From Chitinophagaceae bacterium (lineage in GTDB: Bacteria > Bacteroidota > Bacteroidia > Chitinophagales > Chitinophagaceae): a stretch of DNA of 64,000 nucleotides. The notes under the pieces were generated by a model. It made no database searches, was not told the origin of the DNA, and saw nothing but the letters and a program-made list of their open reading frames with translations. Positions within the stretch are counted from its first letter, which is position 1. The number at the start of each line of letters is the position of its first letter. The DNA is taken from positions 62,001 through 126,000 of the forward strand of contig JAHBTK010000007.1 of NCBI GenBank assembly GCA_019638625.1, given 5' to 3'. Shown piece after piece: positions 17,876 through 26,358 of the stretch. The position numbers and the translations under genes were made by a program.

Positions 17876-19561
17876 TTACGCTTCGCAGCTCACGCAGGTC
17901 ACAAGACTTGTTACCAGTTCTTTGGAAACGCTTTGGCTGCGCTGGTAATATAAAGTCTTCACACCCAACTGCCAGGCTTCGATCATCAGCTTGTTTACAT
18001 CCTTTACGGGCAGGTTGGAAGGTATGTTCAGGTTAAGGCTCTGCGACTGGTCAACATACTGCTGACGGATAGCCGCCTGCTGCACGATTTCCAACTGGCT
18101 GATCTCCTTAAAGGTCTTGAATACCGCCTTTTCTTCTTTTGTCAGGCCTTCCAGGTGCTGTACGCTGCCATGGTTGAGCATAATGCTGCGCCAGGTATCT
18201 TCATTGTCTATCCCTTTATACTCCAGTAATTGTTTCAGGTATTTGTTCTGGCGCATAAAGTTTCCTTTGGCTAAACCGGCTTTATAATAGTTGCTGCTGA
18301 AAGGCTCTATACCCGGCGATGTTTGCCCGAGAATGGCAGAAGAAGAAGTAGTGGGGGCAATAGCCAGGAGCGTGGTATTTCTCCTGCCATATCCCTTCAA
18401 TACATCCGGCTCGCCATATATCCGTGCCAGGTCCGTGGTCGCTTTTTCCGCTTTTTCCCTTATATCGCTAAATATCTTTGTTGTCAGTTGCTTGGCCTTC
18501 AACCCCTCAAACGGTATCATGTTGCGTTGCAGGTAGGAATGCCATCCCAATACTCCCAGACCAAGCGCACGGTGCCTTTTGGCAAACTTGTTGGCGCTGG
18601 AGAGGTAATGGTTGCCGTCTGTTTTATTGATAAATTCCTGCAGCACGGCATCCAGGAAGAAAATAGCCAGTCTCACTGCATCCGTATCCTTCCACTCATC
18701 GTAGAGTTCCAGGTTCATGGACGATAAGCAGCAGATGAATGATTCATCATCCGTGGAAGGCAGCATGATCTCTGAGCACAGGTTGCTGGCGTTGATAGTA
18801 TAGTTCAGGTCCTTATATACCTGGGGACGATTGCGGTTTACATTATCCGTAAAGAAGATATACGGCAACCCTTTTTGCTGGCGGCTTTCCAGCAGCTTAG
18901 CCCATATATCACGCTTTACCGCATCCCCGTCAATCATATCCTGCATCCAGTAATCAGGCACGCACACGCCAAAGAAAAGGTTCTGTATGGGATGTCCTAT
19001 ATTTTTGATCTGCAGAAATTCTTCAATATCCGGATGATCAACATCCAGGTAAGCCGCAAACGCACCGCGCCGTACGCCCCCCTGGGATATAGTATCCATA
19101 GCCGTATCAAATAAACGCATGAAACTTACGGCTCCACTGCTTTTACCATTGTCTGTTACGGCGCTTCCTCTTCCCCTCAATCCACCGAAGTAGCCGGAAG
19201 TGCCACCTCCTATTTTTGTTTGCATGATCACTTCTCCCAGCTTGTGGGTGATGCCCTCAATATTATCCGGGATATGTACATTAAAACAGGAAATCGGCAA
19301 TCCTCTTTCGGTGCCCATATTCGCCCATATGGGAGAGCTGAGGCTCATCCAGCCACGCTCCACCATTTCCTGGAACGCTTCTGCCAGTTCCGGTTTGTAA
19401 AGGCGCTGCGCGGCGGCACGACACACCCTTTCTATAGCGCCTTCTACTGTTTCACCCTTCAACAGGTATCCCCTGTTTAGTATTTGCTCACTCTCTTCAT
19501 TTTTCCACCAGAGTTTTTCAGTAAGTGGTTCTTTTGAAATCATCGGATCTACTATTTCCAT
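17876..19561 (-). CDS. nrdA: Ribonucleoside-diphosphate reductase, large subunit
   Basis: A 561-residue class I catalytic subunit that reduces ribonucleoside diphosphates to deoxy forms. All core residues are present: Cys92 in PISCFNV, the Asn260-Cys262-Glu264 trio in NASNLCSEIM, Cys277/278 in ESFICCLSS, the radical-transfer pair Tyr538-Tyr539, and the C-terminal thiol relay Cys556/Cys559 in TCVSCEA. It is about 200 residues shorter than the E. coli enzyme because there is no N-terminal ATP cone: the chain enters the catalytic domain within the first 70 residues. nrdB lies upstream with a 183-base gap holding a GC-rich hairpin (19714-19734). Confidence 0.95.
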   Translation of the reverse strand: MEIVDPMISKEPLTEKLWWKNEESEQILNRGYLLKGETVEGAIERVCRAAAQRLYKPELAEAFQEMVERGWMSLSSPIWANMGTERGLPISCFNVHIPDNIEGITHKLGEVIMQTKIGGGTSGYFGGLRGRGSAVTDNGKSSGAVSFMRLFDTAMDTISQGGVRRGAFAAYLDVDHPDIEEFLQIKNIGHPIQNLFFGVCVPDYWMQDMIDGDAVKRDIWAKLLESRQQKGLPYIFFTDNVNRNRPQVYKDLNYTINASNLCSEIMLPSTDDESFICCLSSMNLELYDEWKDTDAVRLAIFFLDAVLQEFINKTDGNHYLSSANKFAKRHRALGLGVLGWHSYLQRNMIPFEGLKAKQLTTKIFSDIREKAEKATTDLARIYGEPDVLKGYGRRNTTLLAIAPTTSSSAILGQTSPGIEPFSSNYYKAGLAKGNFMRQNKYLKQLLEYKGIDNEDTWRSIMLNHGSVQHLEGLTKEEKAVFKTFKEISQLEIVQQAAIRQQYVDQSQSLNLNIPSNLPVKDVNKLMIEAWQLGVKTLYYQRSQSVSKELVTSLVTCVSCEA

Positions 19562-19713
19562 AAAATTATTTATTTAAAAGGTTAGATTTTAATTTTTATT
19601 TCACAGGCTTTGGTACTACTATCAGCTTCCGTTGCGTCGCACTCCTCAGCGCTTTGTCCGTTATTCAGCTTACCCGCCTCAAAAGAAACTTACTCCCTTC
19701 AGCGGGTCCTAAG

Positions 19714-19734
19714 CCTCCCCGCCGCGGCGGGAGG
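19714..19734. repeat. GC-rich hairpin between nrdB and nrdA
   Basis: CCTCCCCGCC (19714-19723) pairs with GGCGGGAGG (19726-19734) with a single bulged base and a two-base loop. There is no T-run in either direction, so it is not a standard terminator. It may be an mRNA-stability hairpin between the two cistrons or one more intergenic palindrome. Confidence 0.5.
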
Positions 19735-19744
19735 TTCGGAGGGG

Positions 19745-20719
19745 CTAAAACAGGTCATCGGCAGTGATGCTCTTGTCGTGTTTGGTATAGTCCACCGGGC
19801 GTTTTGCAAAGAAGTCATCAAGGCTGTTGGCGAATACTTCTTCTTCAAACCATTTCATGGGTCTGTATTGCTCGGAACTGACGAAATACTGGGAGGGCAT
19901 TCCTATTTTATTCAGGCTTTCATCCACCCGGAATTTAATGAAGTTGATCAGGTCTTCTTTCTGGAGCAAATCGATATCTCCTGCTTCAAAAATCCAATCC
20001 AGTATCCGCTCTTCAATCTCTACAGATTGCCTCACCATATCCGTAATGCGGGATAAAGTATCTCCATCCAGCACTTCGGGATACTCGTCTTTGATTTTGT
20101 TGATCAGGTAAATGCCGGCATTCGCATGGATCTGCTCGTCCACCGATGTCCAGGCAATAATATTGCTTACGTTTTTCATCCAGCCTTTGAAGCGGGTAAA
20201 CGAAAGGATAATAGCGAACTGGCTGAAAAGAGAAACGTTTTCTATAAGAATCGTGAAAAGTATCAGCGCTATGCTGTACTCTTTTTTGTCTGCGGATTTG
20301 AGGTTGCTTAATACCGAAGACAAATATTGGATTCGTTCTTTGATGATCGGTACTTCCACCAGCTTTTGAAATTCATCATTATAGCCCAGTACTTCCACCA
20401 GGCGGGAATAGGCCTCGGAATGGCGAAACTCACATTCGGCGAATGTGGAGCCCAGTCCATTTAACTCAGGCTTGGGTAAATGGTTATATAAGTTGCCCCA
20501 GAAGGATTTTACTGCCACTTCTATCTGCGCAATGGCCAGCAAAGCCCTTTTTACCGCATTCCTTTCCTCCGGGGTCAGGTGCGAGTGAAAATCCTGGGTA
20601 TCGGCTGTAAAATCTACTTCGGAATGTACCCAAAATGATTTGTTGATCGCTTCTGTAAATTTTAATACTTCCGGGTACTCGAAAGGTTTGTAATTAATTC
20701 GTTTTTCAAAAAGCCCCAT
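19745..20719 (-). CDS. nrdB: Ribonucleoside-diphosphate reductase, small (radical) subunit
   Basis: A 324-residue ferritin-like subunit that stores the tyrosyl radical. The metal ligands and radical site can be read directly: Asp36 in SEVDF, Glu97 and His100 in ECEFRHSEAY, the radical Tyr104 four residues after His100 as in E. coli, a Glu in ILIENVSLFSQ, and the DEQIH motif with the last Glu and His. There is no N-terminal ATP cone of the kind described in some Bacteroidota NrdB proteins. It is transcribed first, ahead of nrdA. Ligand identity suggests an iron class Ia-type centre, though metal content cannot be read from sequence. Confidence 0.95.
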   Translation of the reverse strand: MGLFEKRINYKPFEYPEVLKFTEAINKSFWVHSEVDFTADTQDFHSHLTPEERNAVKRALLAIAQIEVAVKSFWGNLYNHLPKPELNGLGSTFAECEFRHSEAYSRLVEVLGYNDEFQKLVEVPIIKERIQYLSSVLSNLKSADKKEYSIALILFTILIENVSLFSQFAIILSFTRFKGWMKNVSNIIAWTSVDEQIHANAGIYLINKIKDEYPEVLDGDTLSRITDMVRQSVEIEERILDWIFEAGDIDLLQKEDLINFIKFRVDESLNKIGMPSQYFVSSEQYRPMKWFEEEVFANSLDDFFAKRPVDYTKHDKSITADDLF

Positions 20720-21130
20720 AATACATCAAGATATTTGTAGTGATTTAAAAAATGCTTTCAAAGGAAAAAGGAGATAGCGGTACGGGCCACCTGAAACAAA
20801 GTAGCCGAAACTTTTTCCATCCACTTTTCGTGTGAAAGCTTATAGCCTTATTATTTAGATGCCGGGAAGAACCACTTCTGATGATCAAAATCCTTTAGGC
20901 AAATACAGAGCAATTGAAAAATAACCCTGCAGAAACTAAAGACCATAGAATTGTCAGGTTTTTGCCAGACTGTCTCTCAAATCCATATTAACAGACTTCC
21001 CAACCGGTATCTACCTCCAAATTAATAACCTAAATTTAAAAACGGACAAACATGTTATTCACGGTATGTTGAAAACGTTTGAAAGCTTTATCCAGAGTAT
21101 ATTTCAGAAACAGGGGTTTTTTCCGGGGGG
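20720..21130. other. Leader region upstream of nrdB
   Basis: About 400 bases without a gene between nrdB and the carbonic anhydrase terminator. It should contain the nrdB promoter. I looked for NrdR-box-like pairs and for a cobalamin riboswitch and saw neither clearly. An AGACTGTCTC palindrome lies near 20967-20976. Confidence 0.4.
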
Positions 21131-21196
21131 AAATAAAAAAGAAAGGCAACAAATGGGCAGGCTGCTTTTTTTGTGTCAACCTGGCATTTGCTGCCT
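21131..21196 (-). terminator. Intrinsic terminator of the carbonic anhydrase gene
   Basis: On the minus strand a stem built from GGCAGCAAATGCCAGG (21196-21181) pairs, with one mismatch and small bulge, with its partner at 21161-21146, and is followed by a T-rich tract (CTTTCTTTTTTATTT). It begins about 25 bases after the stop at 21221. Confidence 0.7.
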
Positions 21197-21220
21197 TTAG
21201 CAGGTACGGATAACGACACC

Positions 21221-21856
21221 CTACTTCAAATCATATTTGTATAATGAGTCTATAGAACTGCCTGCCTTTAGCTCCGTAACGGGGTTTATCAGCCCGTCTT
21301 TTAAGCCATACATCCAGCCGTGCAGGTCCGGGCTGTTCCTTTCGCGCCAGGCATTCTGGATGATAGTGGTTTGAGCCACCCGCACTACCTGTTCCATCAC
21401 ATTCAGTTCCCCCAGGCGATCGCTCCGCTGTTCCAGATCTTCTATGGCATCCAGCTCTTCGCGGTTATGGCGGTACACATCTTTTATCGCACGCAGCCAT
21501 ATATTTAAAATCGCTTTATGGTCAGTGTTCGTCATGGAAGCCTTTACCCCACCGCAACCATAATGCCCGCAAACAATTACATGCTTTACCTTCAGGTAGT
21601 TAACGGCATAATCCAGCACACTTAAGAGGTTTATATCCGTATGAATGACCATATTGGCAATATTGCGGTGTACAAAAATTTCACCCGGCTGGGTACCTGT
21701 AATTTCGTTGGCCGGCACCCGGCTGTCGCTACACCCGATCCATAAAAATTCCGGGTGTTGTACGGTGGCCAACCTGTTGAAATACTCTCCGTCTGCTGCT
21801 ACTTTTTCCGCTGCCCAGGCTTTGTTCTCTAATAATAACTTTTGGTAAGATTTCAC
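21221..21856 (-). CDS. can: Beta-class carbonic anhydrase
   Basis: A 211-residue cytoplasmic zinc enzyme for CO2/bicarbonate interconversion. The zinc and catalytic residues are complete: Cys42, Asp44 and Arg46 in GCSDSRVP, and His98 with Cys101 in GHYGCGGVKAS. The length matches the bacterial beta class. The start is GTG at 21856. It follows the SulP transporter gene by 30 bases and ends in an intrinsic terminator, so the two form one transcription unit, which points to bicarbonate supply. Confidence 0.95.
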   Translation of the reverse strand: MKSYQKLLLENKAWAAEKVAADGEYFNRLATVQHPEFLWIGCSDSRVPANEITGTQPGEIFVHRNIANMVIHTDINLLSVLDYAVNYLKVKHVIVCGHYGCGGVKASMTNTDHKAILNIWLRAIKDVYRHNREELDAIEDLEQRSDRLGELNVMEQVVRVAQTTIIQNAWRERNSPDLHGWMYGLKDGLINPVTELKAGSSIDSLYKYDLK

Positions 21857-21886
21857 GTGTATAATTTTTTTGTTTATAATAGTGTT

Positions 21887-23533
21887 TTAATGATCCTTTA
21901 CTGATACTGCTTTTTCTGCAGCACCGGAGTTATTACCATTGGAGCTCAATGCCTCTCCGGCAATTTCCCTGGTGTTGTTGGTATATGAAAAACCGTGGTC
22001 CTTAACGTTGCTCAGCTTGATCTCCACATTGATATTTTTTGCTTTGGCTTCCCTGGCAAATTCCTCTATCATATCTATAATATCCCTGTCAATAAAATCA
22101 GCCCTCGTAGCATCAATAAGCACATTGGCATTTTCGGGTACCGCGTCCAGTCTGGCTTTTATACCTCTTTTGTTTAAAATGGAAACATCTTTTCTGAGCC
22201 GGATCAGAAAATTATCGTCATCATTCACGATAAATACGGCCGTCTGGAAATTGCTTCGCGCAGAGAAAAACAGGCCGATTGCCAACCCGGCCAAAACGCC
22301 GATCAGCAAATCGGTGAGTAATACGATTATAACAGTAGCCACCAGTGGTATGAACTGATCCCACCCTTTTTTATAGTATTGCTTGAATAAAGATGGTTTA
22401 GCCAGCTTATACCCGGTGTAGATCAGAATTGCCGCCAGTGCGGAGAAAGGAATATAGGCCAGCAACCCGGGGATAAAGGCTACGCTAAGCAACAGGAATA
22501 TCCCATGGTAAATGGAAGACATTTTTGTTCTAGCGCCCGCATTTACATTGGCCGAGGAGCGAACGATCACGCTGGTAAGCGGTAACCCCCCGATCAGCCC
22601 CGACAACAGGTTGCCTACCCCCTGCGCCTTTAATTCCCTGTTGGTTGGTGATATTCTTTTTTGAGGATCAAGGTTATCAACGGCTTCAATACCCAACAGG
22701 GTTTCAATGCTGGCAACCAGCGCCAGTGTAACCGCGGTCATCCATACCTGCCTGTTAAACACCATTCCCCAGTCCGGGAATGTAAAAAATGAAAAGAACT
22801 CGCCGGGGGAAGCTGCCACCGGGATATTGACCATGTGATCCGGGCTGAGGGCATAGCCCGGGAACCGGATCACCATCAACTGATTAATTCCTATACCCAG
22901 CAACACTACCAGCAGGGGAGCCGGAACCAGTTTCAGCCATCCCCCCTTTTTTCCTGCAAAACCTTCCCAAAAAAACTGGAACCCTAGACATATAATACCT
23001 ATTAAAACCGCCACCGGTGTAATCGCTTTAAAAGCTGTTACGATGGCAGAGAAGGTATTATTCCCGTCTTTCTGCAAAAAAGCCTCGTCGCCTTCAAAGT
23101 TCTTGTCGTATCCGATCAGGTGGGGTACCTGCTTTAAAATAAGAATGATCCCTATAGCGGCAAGCATCCCTTTGATCACGCTCTTGGGTATGTAATCTCC
23201 TATCACTCCGGCTTTAGCATATCCCAGCATCAACTGAAAAATACCACACAATACCACAGCCATCAGAAAAGCTTCAAATGATGGAAGCAATGCCATGGCG
23301 CCGGCTACGATCGCCGTAAGCCCGGCAGCAGGTCCGCTCACACTGAGCTGGGACCCGCTCAACGCCCCGATTACAATCCCTCCCACAATACCGGCAATTA
23401 TACCACTGAACAGCGGTGTTTCAGAACCCAGGGCAATACCAAGACACAGCGGTAATGCTACCAGGTACACCACTATGGAAGCAGGAAAATCTGACGAAAA
23501 ATTTCTTAAATAGGATTGAGAACGGTTGCTCAT
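21887..23533 (-). CDS. SulP-family anion transporter with STAS domain
   Basis: A 548-residue inner-membrane transporter. Residues about 15-430 form the hydrophobic SulP core with the family phrases LPLCLGIALGSETPLFSGIIAGIVGG and SGPAAGLTAIV near the N-terminus and QGVGNLLSGLIGGLPLTSVIVRSSANVNAG in the middle. Residues about 440-525 are a STAS domain (VLIDATRADFIDRDIIDMIEEF). SulP proteins carry sulfate, bicarbonate or other anions. The close coupling to the carbonic anhydrase gene argues for bicarbonate, as in the BicA type, but this is inference from context. Confidence 0.93.
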   Translation of the reverse strand: MSNRSQSYLRNFSSDFPASIVVYLVALPLCLGIALGSETPLFSGIIAGIVGGIVIGALSGSQLSVSGPAAGLTAIVAGAMALLPSFEAFLMAVVLCGIFQLMLGYAKAGVIGDYIPKSVIKGMLAAIGIILILKQVPHLIGYDKNFEGDEAFLQKDGNNTFSAIVTAFKAITPVAVLIGIICLGFQFFWEGFAGKKGGWLKLVPAPLLVVLLGIGINQLMVIRFPGYALSPDHMVNIPVAASPGEFFSFFTFPDWGMVFNRQVWMTAVTLALVASIETLLGIEAVDNLDPQKRISPTNRELKAQGVGNLLSGLIGGLPLTSVIVRSSANVNAGARTKMSSIYHGIFLLLSVAFIPGLLAYIPFSALAAILIYTGYKLAKPSLFKQYYKKGWDQFIPLVATVIIVLLTDLLIGVLAGLAIGLFFSARSNFQTAVFIVNDDDNFLIRLRKDVSILNKRGIKARLDAVPENANVLIDATRADFIDRDIIDMIEEFAREAKAKNINVEIKLSNVKDHGFSYTNNTREIAGEALSSNGNNSGAAEKAVSVKDH

Positions 23534-23731
23534 ATGAAAATTTAAATTGTATAAACGAATTGAGTTTCTAATGCCATACTATCATTATAAACCAGTCTGT
23601 ACCAAACGATCGAATGATAATTGATAGCCCGTAATAGCCCAATAAATGACACAGGATATGCACGTGCCAATAAAGATGACAGCAATTTGCAGCCATACAA
23701 ATTACCAGTATAAATTACCAGGCAGGTAATA

Positions 23732-24079
23732 TCAGGCTTCGGGAGGCGGAGATACTAATTCCCCGTAATACCTGAGGTATATGATCCTTTCGGTGGAAGA
23801 TACATGGCACAAATGCAAATTGGCAGGTGCGGTAAGAAAGAAATGCTCCTGCAGGTACTCGGAAAGTGTGCCGGAGGAAGTATGTTTTTCCTCATTCATT
23901 CCTGAAAAAGGATTGGTATTTTCCTCCATGGTTTGAGTGGTCGCCTGTTCCGGCTGATTCAGCTTTTCCCGGATAGACTGACCAAAAGGGGCGCTTATGG
24001 TAAGCCACAATAAAGCAGCCATCATAAATGCGCTGGTTATTTTGTGCCGTACCTGATATGTTTGCTTTCCGCTTTTCAT
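23732..24079 (-). CDS. Small exported protein of unknown function
   Basis: A 115-residue protein starting at the ATG at 24079 (the frame reaches a TTG at 24091, but a perfect TATATTTG -7 box overlaps that position). It has one N-terminal hydrophobic segment (AFMMAALLWLTISAPF), an uncharacterised middle rich in Glu/Thr, and a conserved-looking C-terminus with a His/Cys pair in LHLCHVSS and the ending YLRYYGELVSPPPE. No family name is known to me. It precedes the SulP and carbonic anhydrase genes on the same strand with a gap of 198 bases and may be an accessory of that module. Confidence 0.65.
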   Translation of the reverse strand: MKSGKQTYQVRHKITSAFMMAALLWLTISAPFGQSIREKLNQPEQATTQTMEENTNPFSGMNEEKHTSSGTLSEYLQEHFFLTAPANLHLCHVSSTERIIYLRYYGELVSPPPEA

Positions 24080-24241
24080 AAAACCTTGCAAATATAAATA
24101 AACGACTTCGTGAGAGAAAGCTTTTTAAATAATGTTAACATAAAAACTTTTTCATGAGCCGGGAAGCCATATTAGATAATTAAAAATACTTAAAATAGTT
24201 GGTATGCTGCAGGCTTGGTCGGAAAACTCAGCTTTTTCGTG

Positions 24242-24249
24242 TAGGTTTG
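24242..24249 (+). promoter_or_regulatory. -7 element ahead of lspA
   Basis: TAGGTTTG matches TAnnTTTG exactly. A TTG lies at 24215-24217 but the gap (24 bases) is longer than ideal. A start near 24256 would place translation at the GTG at 24268 and argue against the longer frame from 24199. Confidence 0.35.
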
Positions 24250-24267
24250 CCACCAAATTGTAGTTCC

Positions 24268-24945
24268 GTGAAGTTCAGGCATGTTTTATTGTTAACAGGC
24301 ATTATTCTTTTTCTGGATCAGGCATTTAAGATCTGGATAAAAACCAATTTTTACCTCGGTGAGGAAAAAGTCATAATCAACCCCTGGTTTTGCTTACATT
24401 TTATAGAAAATGAAGGAATGGCCTATGGCTGGAAGCTGGGCGGGGAATGGGGAAAGATCGTACTCACTTTATTCCGGCTGGTAGCCGTGATTCTGGGAAC
24501 CTTTTACCTGAAACATGTTATTAAACAGGGATATCATAAGGGATTTATCATTTGTGCCACGCTCATTTACGCGGGCGCTATCGGCAACCTCATTGACAGC
24601 ATGTTTTACGGACTGATATTTGAAAACAGTGGCGACATGTACAATCCCTATGTTTCAAAAATTTTCCCGGAAAAAGGATACGCGGGGTTCCTTCACGGAA
24701 GGGTAGTGGATATGCTCTATTTCCCGATCATTACGGATGCCCGCTTCCCCTCCTGGTTCCCGATTTGGGGGGGAGAGGATTTTCTGTTCTTCCGCCCGGT
24801 ATTCAACCTGGCTGACGCTTCCATCTCCTGCGGGGTTTTAACAATACTGGCGTTCCAAAAGAAGTTCCTGGGAACCAAAAAAAAGAAAGATGACCCAACC
24901 TCCGGCAGCAAAACTGCCGTAAATGATAAGGTACAGGCATTATAA
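24268..24945 (+). CDS. lspA: Lipoprotein signal peptidase II
   Basis: A membrane aspartic protease of 225 residues from the GTG at 24268. It removes signal peptides from prolipoproteins after lipid transfer. Four hydrophobic segments are visible. Family motifs are present: FLDQAFKIWIK in the first helix, ENEGMAYG, GAIGNLIDSMFYG with the first catalytic Asp, and FNLADASISCG with the second catalytic Asp. The insert between GRVVDMLYFP and the last motif is long, as in other Bacteroidota LspA. The open frame begins at 24199, but the first 23 residues have no family match and overlap a promoter-like motif. The window has many lipoproteins that would be substrates. Confidence 0.9.
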   Translation: MKFRHVLLLTGIILFLDQAFKIWIKTNFYLGEEKVIINPWFCLHFIENEGMAYGWKLGGEWGKIVLTLFRLVAVILGTFYLKHVIKQGYHKGFIICATLIYAGAIGNLIDSMFYGLIFENSGDMYNPYVSKIFPEKGYAGFLHGRVVDMLYFPIITDARFPSWFPIWGGEDFLFFRPVFNLADASISCGVLTILAFQKKFLGTKKKKDDPTSGSKTAVNDKVQAL

Positions 24946-24960
24946 AGCCTGCATTTTGTA

Positions 24961-25812
24961 ATGACAAGTTATCTAAAGTTAATTTTCCTGCTTTGGCTTT
25001 CGTTTGCCTGCTTTTCCTGCTCAAAGGAAATAAGCGAGGAGAAACCTGTCAATCCTGACGTGAAGGATAACTGTATGCTTACCCAGGTAATCCCTTTTGA
25101 TGGCGCCCCGGGAAAAGCCCTCGGCTCCTATAACGTTACAATAAACGATCAACTGCCCTCCCGGGTAACATGGGTTGACAGCATATCCGGCAATACGGTT
25201 TTCAGTATAGGCTTCACGCATAAGAATGATACCATCCGCATATCCGGAAGTGAATATTTTATTGTGGATGCAAAAGGAAGAATAAGCGAAATGGTGGTGC
25301 ACCAGGTTCCCGGAAACAGCAGTACGGAAAAGTACAAATACCGGTATCAATATGACGGGCAGGGATACCTGAAAAGCAAAACCTGGTACCTGGTGTCTGA
25401 TGCGGGAGCAAACCCTGTTTTTGAATACAGCTATACCTGGCAAGAAGGCAATCTTGTAAAGACAGAAGTAAGAGAGACTTCGGGAGAAAAACGACTGGCG
25501 CTTGTTTCAGAATTAACCTACGATTTGTCGCTGCAGGCGAAGAATTTTCTCTATTGTTTTCCCGAGTCCATAGAACTTGCGCCGTTCTCGCTGATGCTGA
25601 ACCTGGGAAATAAACCCAAAAACCTGGTGAGTAAAATCACGGTGCGGGTGTACAACGCAAACGGGACTGTTGAAGACAGTTATACCACGGTCTACAGGCA
25701 ATATCAATTCACGGAGGGGGGATATGTGTCGCAGGTATTTGCAGAGGGCGATGCGGTGGATGGACTGCTTATCGTAAACGGACTCACAAAGTTCCACTAT
25801 ACATGTAAATAG
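24961..25812 (+). CDS. Lipoprotein of unknown function with YD-like repeats
   Basis: A 283-residue lipoprotein with lipobox at LSFACFSC (lipidated Cys about residue 20). The middle contains strand-turn units of the type YRYQYDGQGYLKSKTWYL and YSYTWQEGNLVKTEV, which recall the beta-strand repeats of DUF4595 or RHS/YD-type proteins. No catalytic motif is evident. It begins 15 bases after lspA and ends in an intrinsic terminator at 25839, so it is probably co-transcribed with lspA. It is likely to be exposed on the periplasmic face or the cell surface. Confidence 0.75.
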   Translation: MTSYLKLIFLLWLSFACFSCSKEISEEKPVNPDVKDNCMLTQVIPFDGAPGKALGSYNVTINDQLPSRVTWVDSISGNTVFSIGFTHKNDTIRISGSEYFIVDAKGRISEMVVHQVPGNSSTEKYKYRYQYDGQGYLKSKTWYLVSDAGANPVFEYSYTWQEGNLVKTEVRETSGEKRLALVSELTYDLSLQAKNFLYCFPESIELAPFSLMLNLGNKPKNLVSKITVRVYNANGTVEDSYTTVYRQYQFTEGGYVSQVFAEGDAVDGLLIVNGLTKFHYTCK

Positions 25813-25838
25813 AATTTCAGGGTGTTGTTTTTAAATAA

Positions 25839-25872
25839 AAAGCCTTCCTTCATTCAAAGGAGGGCTTTCTCG
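25839..25872 (+). terminator. Intrinsic terminator after the lspA-lipoprotein unit
   Basis: AAAGCCTTCCTT (25839-25850) pairs with AAGGAGGGCTTT (25857-25868), with one wobble pair and a six-base loop, followed by TTTCTCG. It lies about 27 bases after the stop. Confidence 0.75.
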
Positions 25873-26320
25873 TTTCGCAAAGCCGGTTACCCAATGCTCT
25901 GCCGGGGGTATGGATTAAAATAGCCATGCGACCATGGCCGTAATCATAAATGTTAGTTTGATGCTCTCCAGGTTAGGGGTCGGGTGTTTTTTAAGATTAT
26001 GCCTAATTCCGGTAATCTAACGAAGCAGTTTACCAAAAAGTCTGTTTGTATTATGTTACATTTCGACGATTGCATACACTGCGAAAAAAAACATAAATAA
26101 CTTATTCATTTTGTTCTGCTTGCAAAACAAATGAAGCAACTTATCAAATGATAATTTAAGAAAGGAAAGGAACCCTGTCGCTGTTTCGGGAAAGTGGAAT
26201 AATTTATCTCTGCCAAACGATAATATTATAATAGTGGTATCGTTTTATTATCAAACAAAAACCCTGATCTCTACTTGGAATAACTTAGTCTTTTTCTCAT
26301 GTTGTAGTTGGTTTAAAGCA
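25873..26320. other. Intergenic region without a supported gene
   Basis: Between two converging terminators there are about 450 bases of mostly AT-rich text. No open frame with a ribosome site and no repeat longer than a few bases was seen. A short TTTTG/CAAAA inverted pair lies near 26111-26129. Confidence 0.5.
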
Positions 26321-26343
26321 AAGGCATCTTATTCAGATGCCTT
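26321..26343 (-). terminator. Intrinsic terminator of the tandem lipoprotein operon
   Basis: AAGGCATCT / AGATGCCTT (26321-26329 and 26335-26343) with a five-base loop. On the minus strand it is followed by TTGCTTT and lies about 16 bases after the stop at 26359. Confidence 0.8.
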
Positions 26344-26358
26344 CTTGCTTTTTGCAGG

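Noticed and set aside
20720..21130. NrdR box pair or cobalamin riboswitch upstream of nrdB
   Set aside because: I found no pair of box-like palindromes with proper spacing and no B12-box-like core by eye. A covariance search would be needed to exclude them.
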